The notes under the pieces: generated by a model
The model's database searches: none
Seen by the model: only the letters and a program-made list of their open reading frames with translations
Told to the model about the DNA's origin: nothing
Assembly (NCBI RefSeq): GCF_900091625.1
Contig: NZ_FMIC01000002.1
Coordinates: 2,914,001 to 2,978,000, forward strand
Direction of reading: 5' to 3'
Source: Micromonospora peucetia
GTDB lineage: Bacteria > Actinomycetota > Actinomycetes > Mycobacteriales > Micromonosporaceae
DNA: 64,000 bases
Program-made: the position numbers and the translations under genes
In this document: positions 1 through 8,028 of the stretch, one piece after another
Layout: each line of letters starts with the position of its first letter
Position numbering within the stretch: the first letter of the stretch is position 1

Positions 1-148
1 CGACGTGGTCACCCTCTTCGGCAGCGGCGCCGACGGTGAGCCGACCGCCGACGACTGGGCCGAGGCGGTCGGCACCATCAACTACGAGATCGTCACCCGG
101 TTCGGCAGCACGCGGGTGCCCCGTGTCTACGACGGCGAGCGCCCGTGA
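1..148 (+). CDS. alr: Alanine racemase, C-terminal fragment (cut by window edge)
   Basis: Only the last 48 residues are present, starting DVVTLFG and ending at the TGA at 146-148. Text such as ADDWAEAVGTINYEIVTR matches the C-terminal beta-domain of PLP-dependent alanine racemases, which make D-alanine for peptidoglycan. The assignment also rests on the next genes: alr followed by an alpha/beta hydrolase and tsaE is a standard actinobacterial order. The stop overlaps the GTG start of the hydrolase (GTGA). The N-terminal PLP lysine lies outside the window. Confidence 0.85.
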   Translation, partial: DVVTLFGSGADGEPTADDWAEAVGTINYEIVTRFGSTRVPRVYDGERP

Positions 149-1248
149 CGCCCCGCTCCCGCATCCCGCTGCCGCGCACCGGGCACGCCAGGGCCGCCAT
201 CGGTGCGCTGGCCGCCGTCGGAGTCGCCGCCGCCGGGCTCGCGGCCGGCGTCGCCACCGAACGCGCCCTGGTCCGCAAGCTCAAGGCCGACCCCACCGAC
301 CGGTACGCCGGGGAGGCCTTCGGCGAGCAGCGGTACGACGAGTCGTTCCGGCTGGAGATGCCCGACGGCACCGACATCCACGTCGAGGTGGTGGAGCCGA
401 CCCGGCCCCGGCCCGGCAACCCGACCGTGGTGCTGGTGCACGGCTTCTGCCTCGACATGGGCACCTTCCACTTCCAACGCGAGTTGCTCGCCGAGCGGGG
501 CGAGCACCGGATCGTCGCGTACGACCAGCCCGGGCACGGCCGGTCCGGGCGGCTGGAGACCGGCGAGTACGACCTCACCGCGCTCGGCCGGACGCTACGC
601 GAGGTGATCGACCGGACCGCCCCGGAGGGGCCGCTGGTGCTTGTCGGCCACTCGATGGGCGGGATGACCATCATGGCGTTCGCCGAGCTGTTCCCGGAGC
701 TGTTCGGCGACCGGGTCGTGGGCACCGTGCTGATGGCCACCTCGGGCGGCCTGCTCGCCGAGACCAAGCTGGTGGCGCCCGCGCTGCTCGGCCGGGTCGG
801 CGCGCCGGTGCTGCACGTGGTCGGCAACGTCACCCGCTACGGCGCCCCGGTGATCGACCGGGCGCGCAGGTCCACCACGAACGTGGCCTGGCTGCTCACC
901 CGCAGGTACGGCTTCGGCACCCGCCATCCCAGCCCGGCCCTGGTGTCGTACGTCGAGACGATGAACTCCCGCACGTCCGCCGACACGGTGACGCGTTACC
1001 TGCGGACCCTGGCGACGCACTCCCGGTTCCCGGCCCTCGCCGCGCTGGCGGACACCCCCGTGCTGGTGGTCGTCGGCGACAAGGACATGATCACGCCGGT
1101 GACGCATTCCGAGGAGATCGTCCGGCGGCTGCCGCACGCCGAGTTCGTCAAGATCTCCGACAGCGGGCACGTGGTGATGCTGGAGCACGCCGACGAGGTC
1201 AACGAGGCGCTGGCCCGGTTCCTGGAGGCGTTGTGCGGCACGTCGTGA
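145..1248 (+). CDS. Alpha/beta hydrolase, membrane-anchored
   Basis: A 367-residue alpha/beta hydrolase. A hydrophobic Ala/Gly-rich segment at about residues 12-35 suggests an N-terminal membrane anchor or uncleaved signal. The fold signature follows: an oxyanion HG (LVHGFC), the nucleophile elbow GHSMGG, an acid in VVGDKDM and a C-terminal catalytic His in SGHVVM. The GTG start overlaps the alr stop by 4 nt, and the 3' end overlaps tsaE, so alr, this gene and tsaE are probably co-transcribed. Hydrolases of this family commonly sit between alr and tsaE in actinobacteria. The substrate is unknown. Confidence 0.88.
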   Translation: MTPRSRIPLPRTGHARAAIGALAAVGVAAAGLAAGVATERALVRKLKADPTDRYAGEAFGEQRYDESFRLEMPDGTDIHVEVVEPTRPRPGNPTVVLVHGFCLDMGTFHFQRELLAERGEHRIVAYDQPGHGRSGRLETGEYDLTALGRTLREVIDRTAPEGPLVLVGHSMGGMTIMAFAELFPELFGDRVVGTVLMATSGGLLAETKLVAPALLGRVGAPVLHVVGNVTRYGAPVIDRARRSTTNVAWLLTRRYGFGTRHPSPALVSYVETMNSRTSADTVTRYLRTLATHSRFPALAALADTPVLVVVGDKDMITPVTHSEEIVRRLPHAEFVKISDSGHVVMLEHADEVNEALARFLEALCGTS

Positions 1249-1715
1249 CGCTGCCGACGGTCGACGACACCCACGGGTTCGGGCGGCGACTGGCCGGGCT
1301 GCTGCGCGCCGGCGACCTGCTGCTGCTGACCGGGCCGCTGGGCGCCGGCAAGACCGCGCTGACCCAGGGCATCGGGGCCGGGCTCGGGGTGCGTGGCGAC
1401 ATCACCTCACCCACCTTCGTGATCGCCCGGGTGCACCGCCCCGACCCGGCCCGGGGCGGCACGGTGGCGCTGGTGCACGCCGACGCGTACCGGCTGGGGG
1501 ATGCCGCCGACCCGCGCGCCGAGATCGACGACCTCGACCTGGACGCCTCGGTGGACGAGTCGGTGACCGTGGTGGAGTGGGGCGAGGGCCTGGTCGAGCA
1601 GTTGGTCGACGCCCACCTGTGGGTGCGCATCGACCGGCACGACGACGACACCCGGGTGGTCGGGCTGGAGCCGGTCGGCGGCGACTGGGAGCAGCGCCTG
1701 GCGGCCCTGCGCTGA
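1233..1715 (+). CDS. tsaE: tRNA t6A biosynthesis ATPase TsaE
   Basis: A 160-residue P-loop ATPase. TsaE works with TsaB and TsaD to make the threonylcarbamoyl-adenosine (t6A37) modification of ANN-decoding tRNAs. The Walker A is GPLGAGKTAL and the family motif SPTFVIAR follows. A C-terminal VVEWGEGL is also typical. The GTG at 1233 is preceded by GGAGG at 1224-1228, and a second in-frame GTG at 1245 is possible. The 5' end lies inside the hydrolase gene, indicating translational coupling. TsaB and TsaD are encoded 2-3 kb downstream. Confidence 0.93.
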   Translation: MRHVVTLPTVDDTHGFGRRLAGLLRAGDLLLLTGPLGAGKTALTQGIGAGLGVRGDITSPTFVIARVHRPDPARGGTVALVHADAYRLGDAADPRAEIDDLDLDASVDESVTVVEWGEGLVEQLVDAHLWVRIDRHDDDTRVVGLEPVGGDWEQRLAALR

Positions 1716-1913
1716 CCGGTGGAAGCCGGGCTCAAGGCCACCGTCGACCTTCGAGCCCGACCTGCGTGCACATCGTCACGATCGACGGGTGCCGCCGAGC
1801 CGGCCGGCGGGAACGCCTACGGCTGAAGGTCCCTGCGTCCCCGCCGCTGGCGGTGCCGAGGAGTGTCGGCTGCGACTGGTATGAAGGTGGCGATCGACTA
1901 CGAAAGGTTGCCG

Positions 1914-2615
1914 ATGCCCGACGACGCCCCCACCCTGGACCTGCTGGCGCTGTTGCCGGAGGACTGGCGTGCCGTGCTCACCCCCCACCTCGACCCGGCC
2001 CGCACCGCCGAACTGGCCGCGTTCGTCGCCGGGGAATACGCGACCCGCACCGTCTTTCCGCCGGTCGAGGACCTCTTCTCGGCCTACCGGCTCTGCGCGC
2101 CGGCCGACTGCCGGGTGCTGATCCTCGGGCAGGACCCCTACCACAAGGCGGGGCAGGCGCACGGTCTCAGCTTCAGCGTGCGGGAGGGCGTGAGCGTGCC
2201 GCCGTCGTTGCGCAACGTCTTCAAGGAGCTCGGCGAGGACCTCGGCGTGCCGAAGCCGCGCGGCGGCAATCTGAGCGGCTGGGCGGCGCAGGGCGTGCTG
2301 CTGCTCAACTCCGTCCTCACCGTCCGCGAGGCGACACCCGGCTCGCACGCCAACCGCGGCTGGGAGGAGTTCACCGACGCCACCATCCGGGCGCTCGACG
2401 CGATGGACTCCCGGGTGGTCTTCCTGCTCTGGGGCGGCTACGCGCGCAAGAAGGCCGCTCTGGTCACCAACCCGCAGCACGTGGTGCTGGAGGCCGGGCA
2501 CCCCAGCCCGATGAACCCGCGTGGCTTCCTGGGCAGCCGCCCGTTCAGCGCGGCCAACAAGGCGCTCGCCGACGCCGGCCTGCCCACCGTCGACTGGGAG
2601 CGTCCCGCCAGCTGA
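1914..2615 (+). CDS. ung: Uracil-DNA glycosylase, family 1
   Basis: Removes uracil from DNA to start base-excision repair. The catalytic water-activating motif GQDPYH is at about residues 72-77, followed by KAGQAHGLSFSV. The C-terminal DNA-intercalation motif is HPSPM. The length of about 233 residues is normal for UDG family 1. I chose ATG 1914 because a GAAAGG ribosome-binding site precedes it by 6 nt. In-frame alternatives are GTG 1863 and ATG 1881, which add residues not typical of the family. It sits as a small insertion between tsaE and tsaB. Confidence 0.92.
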   Translation: MPDDAPTLDLLALLPEDWRAVLTPHLDPARTAELAAFVAGEYATRTVFPPVEDLFSAYRLCAPADCRVLILGQDPYHKAGQAHGLSFSVREGVSVPPSLRNVFKELGEDLGVPKPRGGNLSGWAAQGVLLLNSVLTVREATPGSHANRGWEEFTDATIRALDAMDSRVVFLLWGGYARKKAALVTNPQHVVLEAGHPSPMNPRGFLGSRPFSAANKALADAGLPTVDWERPAS

Positions 2616-2698
2616 CAGTGCGCACTCTCGCGGTAACCGCGCGGCTGCTGTCCGTCGTAGCCTGTGCCTCGGATCGGTCGGCGAGCCGGGAGGCGGCG

Positions 2699-3550
2699 AT
2701 GGCGGCGACGGTCAGCGAACAGCGGTGGCGGGTGGCGCGGACGGCCCTGGCGGACCAGACAGACCGCTTCCTCGACCTGGTCCGCGCCACCCCACCGGCG
2801 GCGAAGGCCACCGCCCACTGGTCGGTGGTCGACACGCTCGCCCACGTGGGCTCGCTCGCGTGGTACTACGTGTGCCTGGTGGACCCGGAGCATCGACCCC
2901 TGCCGGTGCCGGGTCTGCACCGGCAGCTCCCCGACATCACCGTCGACACGGTGGCGGACTTCAACGACGTGCTGCTCCGGCATCTCACCGAGCGCGATCC
3001 GCAGGCCCTGGCCGACCGGTTGCGGGCCGACGTCGGGCAGCTCCTCCTCGCCTCCGAGGGCCGGCGCCCCGACGAGACGGTGCCCTGGCTCGGCGGGGCC
3101 CGGGTGCCCCTCGCCGGCCTCTGCGCGCACCTGGTCAACGAGCTGCTCATCCACGGCCACGACGTCGCCCACGTCACCGGGCGGCCGTGGTCGCTCCCCG
3201 GCCGGGACGCCGCGCTTTTCATGGAGCTGTTCCTGGCCGGAGTGGTCCGGCACGGCTACGGGCGGCTGATCGACGGCGGCGCTCCGCCGAGCGAACGCCC
3301 GGTCGTGGTCGAGTTCCGCTCGGCGTACGCGGCCCCGGTCCGGCTCATGCTGCACCGGGGTCGGATGACGTTCGCCGCCCCCGACGCTCGTCCCGACGCC
3401 CGGATCGACCACGACCCAGGCACGCTCAACCTGATGATGTTCGGTCGGGTCAGCCGGGCCCGCGCGGTGCTCACCGGCAAGGTCCGGATCAGTGGGCGGC
3501 GCCCCTGGCTGCTGCCGGGGTTCCTGCGCAAGTTCCGCACCCCGAGCTGA
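2699..3550 (+). CDS. MDMPI/DinB-type maleylpyruvate isomerase-like protein
   Basis: A 283-residue protein with a mycothiol-dependent maleylpyruvate isomerase N-terminal (DinB-like four-helix) region. Its conserved HWSVVDTLAHVGS and later ELLIHGHDVA would supply metal-binding His residues. The C-terminal ~90 residues resemble an SCP2-like fold. Family members are mycothiol-dependent enzymes or uncharacterised. ATG 2699 is preceded by GGGAGG at 2688-2693. The specific reaction is not predictable from sequence. Confidence 0.78.
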   Translation: MAATVSEQRWRVARTALADQTDRFLDLVRATPPAAKATAHWSVVDTLAHVGSLAWYYVCLVDPEHRPLPVPGLHRQLPDITVDTVADFNDVLLRHLTERDPQALADRLRADVGQLLLASEGRRPDETVPWLGGARVPLAGLCAHLVNELLIHGHDVAHVTGRPWSLPGRDAALFMELFLAGVVRHGYGRLIDGGAPPSERPVVVEFRSAYAAPVRLMLHRGRMTFAAPDARPDARIDHDPGTLNLMMFGRVSRARAVLTGKVRISGRRPWLLPGFLRKFRTPS

Positions 3551-3586
3551 GCCGCATCCGCCGCCCGGGGCGTGACCGGGGGTGAC

Positions 3587-3600
3587 TAGGCTGGCTTACC
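3587..3600 (+). promoter_or_regulatory. Putative leaderless promoter of tsaB (-10 TAGGCT)
   Basis: TAGGCT at 3587-3592 ends 8 nt before the GTG start of tsaB, and no ribosome-binding site lies between. This matches actinobacterial leaderless promoters, in which transcription starts at the first base of the start codon. No convincing -35 box is visible. Confidence 0.5.
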
Positions 3601-4278
3601 GTGCTCGTACTGGTGGTGGACAGCTCGACCCCCGCGGTGACCGCGGCGCTGGTGCAGGTCGCGGCGGACGGCGTCGCGACCCGCGCGTACCGCTGCACGG
3701 TCGACGCCCGCGCCCACGGTGAACTGCTCGCCCCTCAGGTCGACGCCGTGCTCGCCGAGGCCGGTGCCCGTCCGGCCGACCTGGGCGCGATCGTCGCCGG
3801 GCTCGGCCCCGGCCCGTTCACCGGGCTGCGGGTGGGGCTGGTCACCGCCGCCACCATCGGGCAGGTGCTGGGCGTCCCGACGTACGGCGTCTGCTCGCTG
3901 GACGCCATCGGCCACCCGGCGGCCGCCGGCGAGCCGGTGCTGGCGGCGAGCGACGCGCGCCGCCGGGAGATCTACTGGGCGGTCTACGACGGCGCGGGCC
4001 AGCGGATCCTCGGACCGGAGGTGTCCGTGCCGGCGGTCGCCGCCGAGCGCGCCCGCGACCTGGCCGTCACGGCCGCGGTCGGCGACGGCGCGCACCGGTA
4101 CGCGGACGCGCTCGGCCTGCCGGTGCGGGACGAACCCCGCTACCCGGACGCCAACGTGCTGGCGACCCTGGCCGCCGAGCGCATCCGGGCCGGCGCCCCG
4201 TCAGAGGTGCTCACCCCGCTCTACCTGCGCCGCCCGGACGCCGTGGCGGCGACCGCCCGCAAGCCGGTTCTGCCGTGA
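3601..4278 (+). CDS. tsaB: tRNA t6A biosynthesis protein TsaB
   Basis: A 225-residue ASKHA-fold protein that forms the TsaD-TsaB-TsaE complex for t6A37 modification. The N-terminus LVLVVDSSTPAVTAAL and the motif GLGPGPFTGLRVGL are diagnostic. TsaB lacks the metal-binding His residues of TsaD and serves as its partner. The start is GTG 3601, apparently leaderless. The stop TGA (4276-4278) lies in the first copy of a 59-nt tandem repeat that now separates tsaB from rimI. Confidence 0.93.
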   Translation: MLVLVVDSSTPAVTAALVQVAADGVATRAYRCTVDARAHGELLAPQVDAVLAEAGARPADLGAIVAGLGPGPFTGLRVGLVTAATIGQVLGVPTYGVCSLDAIGHPAAAGEPVLAASDARRREIYWAVYDGAGQRILGPEVSVPAVAAERARDLAVTAAVGDGAHRYADALGLPVRDEPRYPDANVLATLAAERIRAGAPSEVLTPLYLRRPDAVAATARKPVLP

Positions 4279-4398
4279 GCGTGAGGAGTGAGCCGGGTTT
4301 GCGAGCCCCGCAGTCGCGAACTGAGGTGGCACCGTGAGCGTGAGGAGTGAGCCGGGTTTGCGAGCCCCGCAGTCGCGAACCGAGATCGCACCGTGAGC
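4273..4398 (+). repeat. 59-nt direct repeat, two copies plus an 8-nt third
   Basis: Copy 1 spans 4273-4331 and copy 2 spans 4332-4390, with 56 of 59 bases identical. The first 8 bases, CCGTGAGC, recur at 4391-4398. CCGTGAGC holds the tsaB stop in copy 1 and the rimI GTG start in the third partial copy. Removing 118 nt would restore a 4-nt GTGA stop/start overlap. The unit has a small CGGG/CCCG inverted repeat around GCGAG. It looks like a dispersed intergenic repeat rather than a coding sequence. Confidence 0.9.
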
Positions 4399-4851
4399 AT
4401 CCGGCTGGAGCGGTTTCGGTGGTGGCACGTCGACGAGGTGCTGCCGATCGAGGCGGACCTGTTCGGCGCCGAGCAGTGGTCGGCGGCGATGTTCTGGAAC
4501 GAGCTGGCCAACGGGCACTTCTACCTGGCCGCCACCGACGACGACGGCTCCCTGCTCGGCTATGCCGGGCTCGCCGCCGCCCCGCCCGACGAGGCGTGGG
4601 TGCAGAACGTCGCGGTGCGCCGGGACGCCCAGCGGCGTGGCGTCGGCCGGCTCCTGCTGGAGGCACTGCTCGCCGAGGCCGCCCGGCTCGGCACCCGCAG
4701 TACCCTGCTGGAGGTCGCGGCGGACAATGCCCCCGCCCAGAAGCTCTACGCGGCGTACGGCTTCGAGCCGATCGGAGTGCGGCGCGGCTACTACCAACCG
4801 AGCAACACCGACGCGCTGGTCATGCAGCGCAACGCGGGAAGTGAGCGATGA
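4393..4851 (+). CDS. rimI: Ribosomal protein S18 alanine N-acetyltransferase
   Basis: A 152-residue GNAT acetyltransferase. The acetyl-CoA pyrophosphate-binding loop is [18 protein letters not shown], preceded by the core strand WVQNVAV. The C-terminal segment [17 protein letters not shown] is typical of RimI, which acetylates the N-terminus of ribosomal protein S18 and often other proteins. The GTG start is in the last partial copy of the 59-nt repeat. The 3' end overlaps the tsaD ATG by 4 nt (ATGA). rimI between tsaB and tsaD is a conserved bacterial arrangement. Confidence 0.92.
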   Translation: MSIRLERFRWWHVDEVLPIEADLFGAEQWSAAMFWNELANGHFYLAATDDDGSLLGYAGLAAAPPDEAWVQNVAVRRDAQRRGVGRLLLEALLAEAARLGTRSTLLEVAADNAPAQKLYAAYGFEPIGVRRGYYQPSNTDALVMQRNAGSER

Positions 4852-5894
4852 CGGACGAACCCCTGATCCTCGGCATCGAGACCTCCTGCGACGAGACCGG
4901 CGTCGGCATCGTACGTGGGCACACCCTGCTGGCCGACGCGCTCGCCTCCAGCGTCGAGCAGCACGCCCGCTTCGGCGGGGTGGTGCCCGAGGTGGCCAGC
5001 CGGGCCCACCTGGAGGCCATCGTGCCGACCATGGACCGGGCGTTGAAGGAGGCGGGGGTGACGCTCGCCGACATCGACGCGATCGCGGTCACCTGCGGCC
5101 CGGGGCTGGCCGGCGCGCTGCTGGTCGGGGTGGCCGCCGCGAAGGGCTACGCGCTCGCCGCCGAGAAGCCGGTCTACGGCGTCAACCACCTGGCCGCGCA
5201 CGTCGCCGTGGACACCCTGGAACACGGCCCGCTGCCCGAGCCGGCGATCGCCCTGCTGGTCTCCGGCGGGCACTCCTCCCTGCTGCTCGTGGACGACCTC
5301 GCCCGGGGTGTCACCCCGCTCGGTGCCACCATCGACGACGCGGCCGGCGAGGCGTTCGACAAGGTGGCCCGGCTGCTCGGGCTGCCGTTCCCCGGCGGTC
5401 CGTACATCGACCGGGAGGCCCGGGCCGGCGACCCGGCTGCCATCGGGTTCCCGCGCGGCCTGACCGCCCCCAAGGACCTTGCCGCCCACCGCTACGACTT
5501 TTCCTTCTCGGGGCTGAAGACGGCGGTGGCCCGCTGGGTCGAGGCGCGGCAGCGGGCCGGCGAGGCGGTGCCGGTCGCCGACGTGGCCGCGTCCTTCCAG
5601 GAGGCGGTCTGCGACGTGCTGGTGCGTAAGGCGCTGGACGCCTGCCGGACCAACGGCGTCGAGACGCTGGTGATCGGCGGGGGCGTGGCGGCCAACTCCC
5701 GGCTGCGGGTGATGGCCGAGGACCGCGCCGCCGCGCAGGGCATCCGGGTCCGGGTGCCCCGGCCCGGGCTCTGCACGGACAACGGCGCGATGGTCGCCGC
5801 CCTCGGCTCGCACCTGGTCGCTGCGGGTGTCGCGCCGAGCCGGCTGGACCTGCCCGCCGATTCCGCCATGCCGCTGACCACGGTCAGCGTTTGA
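4848..5894 (+). CDS. tsaD: tRNA N6-adenosine threonylcarbamoyltransferase TsaD
   Basis: The catalytic subunit that transfers threonylcarbamoyl from TC-AMP to A37 of tRNA. It is a 348-residue ASKHA protein starting [15 protein letters not shown]. The metal-binding NHLAAH motif contributes His114 and His118. The phosphate loop LVSGGHSSL and the C-terminal [12 protein letters not shown] are also characteristic. The ATG overlaps the rimI stop. With tsaE and tsaB nearby, the set needed for the transfer step is complete in this window. TsaC, which makes TC-AMP, is not present. Confidence 0.95.
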   Translation: MTDEPLILGIETSCDETGVGIVRGHTLLADALASSVEQHARFGGVVPEVASRAHLEAIVPTMDRALKEAGVTLADIDAIAVTCGPGLAGALLVGVAAAKGYALAAEKPVYGVNHLAAHVAVDTLEHGPLPEPAIALLVSGGHSSLLLVDDLARGVTPLGATIDDAAGEAFDKVARLLGLPFPGGPYIDREARAGDPAAIGFPRGLTAPKDLAAHRYDFSFSGLKTAVARWVEARQRAGEAVPVADVAASFQEAVCDVLVRKALDACRTNGVETLVIGGGVAANSRLRVMAEDRAAAQGIRVRVPRPGLCTDNGAMVAALGSHLVAAGVAPSRLDLPADSAMPLTTVSV

Positions 5895-5912
5895 ACCCCG
5901 AGGATGGCTGAC

Positions 5913-6167
5913 GTGATCGTGCGGATGTGGGAGGCGCGGGCGGAGCCGTACGGCGCCGCGGACCTGATCACCTGGGTCTGCGACACCGCGCTGCCGGAGT
6001 TCGAGCACGACCCGATGCACCTGTCCAGCGAGGTGTTCTCCTCCACCGACCACCGGGTGGTGGTCATCTCCAAGTGGCGCAGCAACCCGCGCCCGCTGCC
6101 GGAGCCGCCGGCGACGCTGCTGGCCCGCCCGCCGCACTCCTGGGACTTCACCCAGGTCGACCGCTGA
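5913..6167 (+). CDS. Small conserved actinobacterial protein, possible ABM-like fold
   Basis: About 84 residues beginning VIVRMWEARAEPYG. The pattern of a short strand, a helix, then EVFSSTDHRVVVISKW resembles the dimeric alpha/beta barrel of antibiotic-biosynthesis monooxygenase-like proteins. This is a fold guess, not an assignment. GTG 5913 is preceded by CCGAGG at a normal distance. ATG 5904 is in frame but abuts that site. It lies 18 nt after tsaD and may be co-transcribed with it. Confidence 0.6.
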   Translation: MIVRMWEARAEPYGAADLITWVCDTALPEFEHDPMHLSSEVFSSTDHRVVVISKWRSNPRPLPEPPATLLARPPHSWDFTQVDR

Positions 6168-6327
6168 GGCGCCCGGCCGGGCGGAGAGTGTCGTGCCCCG
6201 GCGGGCCGTGGCCGGGCGGAGGCTGGCGACCGACGAGCCCGGCCGGGTCCGGGAACGTGACTCGCAGCACGCCGCCGCAGTAATTGGTTGGCGGGACGGT
6301 CGGCCCGCCACCTAGCGTCGGTGGGCC

Positions 6328-8028
6328 ATGCGCTTTTCACCGGCCGGGAACCCCGGCGTACCTGACACCCGATCGGCGACCCGCTACCTGGTGTGGCTGG
6401 CCGGGCGGCACAAGGTGCTGCTCACCGTCGGCATCCTGCTCGGCATCGTCTGGATGGTCGCCCAGGCGCTGGTGCCGGCGGCCGTCGGCCGGGCCGTCGA
6501 CGGGCTCACCCGCCGGGACGAGGACGCGCTGCTGACCTGGGGGCTGGCGGTGCTCGGGCTGGGTGTGCTCCAGACTGTCGCCGGGATCCTGCGGCACCGC
6601 TGCGCGGTGCACAACTTCCTCGCCGGGGCGTACCGGACGGTGCAGTTGACCGTGGGCGCGGTGAACCGGCTCGGCGCCGCGCTGCCCCGCCGGGTCTCCG
6701 CCGGCGAGGTCGTGAGCATCGGCACGGCCGACATCAACCACATCGGTTCGGCCATCGACATCACCGCCCGGGGTGCCGGCGCGGTCGTGGCGATCGTGAC
6801 CGTGGGGGTGATCATGCTCGACGCCTCCGTGCCGCTCGGTCTGGTCGTGGTGCTCGGCGTGCCGCTGCTGATGGCGGTGGTCGGGCTGCTCATCCGGCCG
6901 CTGCACCGGCAGCAGCATGCGTACCGGGACTCGGAGGGGGCGTTGACCGCCCGGGCCGTTGACATCGTCTCCGGGCTGCGGGTGCTGCGCGGCGTCGGCG
7001 GTGAGCCGATGCTCTCCGCCCGCTACCGGACACGGTCGCAGACGCTGCGCGCCGACGGCCTGCGGGTGGCCCGGGTCGAGTCGCTGCTGGAGGCGGCCCA
7101 GGTGCTGCTGCCGGGTGCGTTCCTGGTGCTGGTCACCTGGCTCGGCGCCCGGTTCGCGCTGCGCGGCGAGATCAGCGCCGGCCAGCTCGTGGCGTTCTAC
7201 GGCTACACCGCGTTCCTGGTCAGCCCGCTGCGGCAGCTCACCGAGGCGGTGGACAAGCTGACCCGGGGGCACGTCGCCGCCCGGCGGGTGGTGCGACTGC
7301 TGCGGCTCGCCCCGGAGCTGGTCGACCCGTCCCGCCCGGCCACCCTGCCGGACGGCCCGGGCGAACTGGTCGACGTGGACTCCGGCGTGACGGTGCGACC
7401 GGGCCGGTTCATCGCGCTTGCCGCGACCGCGCCCGAGGACGCGGCGGCGATCGCCGACCGCCTCGGCCGGTACGTCGACTCGGACGCGACGCTGCACGGC
7501 GTACCGCTGCGGGACGTGGCGCTGGCGACGGTGCGGCAGCGGATCCTGGTGGCCGACAACGACGCGCACCTGTTCACCGGCCCGCTGCGCACGGAGCTGG
7601 ACCCGCACGACCGGGCCGGTGACGCGGCGATCGCGGCGGCGCTGGTGGCGGCGAGCGCGACCGACATCGTCGAGGCCCTGCCCTCCGGGCTGGACAGCAC
7701 GGTCGCCGAGCGCGGTCGGGAGTTCTCCGGCGGGCAGCAGCAGCGGCTGCGGCTGGCCCGGGCTCTGGTCGCCGACCCGGAGACCCTGCTGCTGGTCGAG
7801 CCGACCAGCGCCGTGGACGCGCACACCGAGGCCCGGATCGCCGAGCGGCTCGGCGCGGCCCGGACGGGCCGCACCACCCTGGTCTGCACCACCAGCCCGC
7901 TCGTGCTGCACCGCGCCGACCAGGTGATCTTCGTGGAGGACGGCAAGGTGGTGGCCGAGGGGTCGCACACGGCACTGCTCGACGACGAGCCGCGCTACCG
8001 GGCGACGGTCAACCGGGGGGAGGACTGA
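6328..8028 (+). CDS. ABC exporter half-transporter, degenerate nucleotide-binding site
   Basis: A 566-residue fused membrane and ATPase subunit. About six transmembrane segments occupy residues 20-310 and an ABC domain follows from about 340. The ABC domain is unusual. At the Walker A position it reads ALAATAPEDAAAIA with no GxxGxGKS/T. The Walker B is TLLLVEPT with the Asp lost. The switch-region His is replaced (CTTSPL). The signature FSGGQQQR is intact. It overlaps the start of the partner gene by 1 nt. Together they should form a heterodimer in which this subunit supplies the signature to the one consensus ATP site. The exported substrate is unknown. Confidence 0.88.
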   Translation: MRFSPAGNPGVPDTRSATRYLVWLAGRHKVLLTVGILLGIVWMVAQALVPAAVGRAVDGLTRRDEDALLTWGLAVLGLGVLQTVAGILRHRCAVHNFLAGAYRTVQLTVGAVNRLGAALPRRVSAGEVVSIGTADINHIGSAIDITARGAGAVVAIVTVGVIMLDASVPLGLVVVLGVPLLMAVVGLLIRPLHRQQHAYRDSEGALTARAVDIVSGLRVLRGVGGEPMLSARYRTRSQTLRADGLRVARVESLLEAAQVLLPGAFLVLVTWLGARFALRGEISAGQLVAFYGYTAFLVSPLRQLTEAVDKLTRGHVAARRVVRLLRLAPELVDPSRPATLPDGPGELVDVDSGVTVRPGRFIALAATAPEDAAAIADRLGRYVDSDATLHGVPLRDVALATVRQRILVADNDAHLFTGPLRTELDPHDRAGDAAIAAALVAASATDIVEALPSGLDSTVAERGREFSGGQQQRLRLARALVADPETLLLVEPTSAVDAHTEARIAERLGAARTGRTTLVCTTSPLVLHRADQVIFVEDGKVVAEGSHTALLDDEPRYRATVNRGED

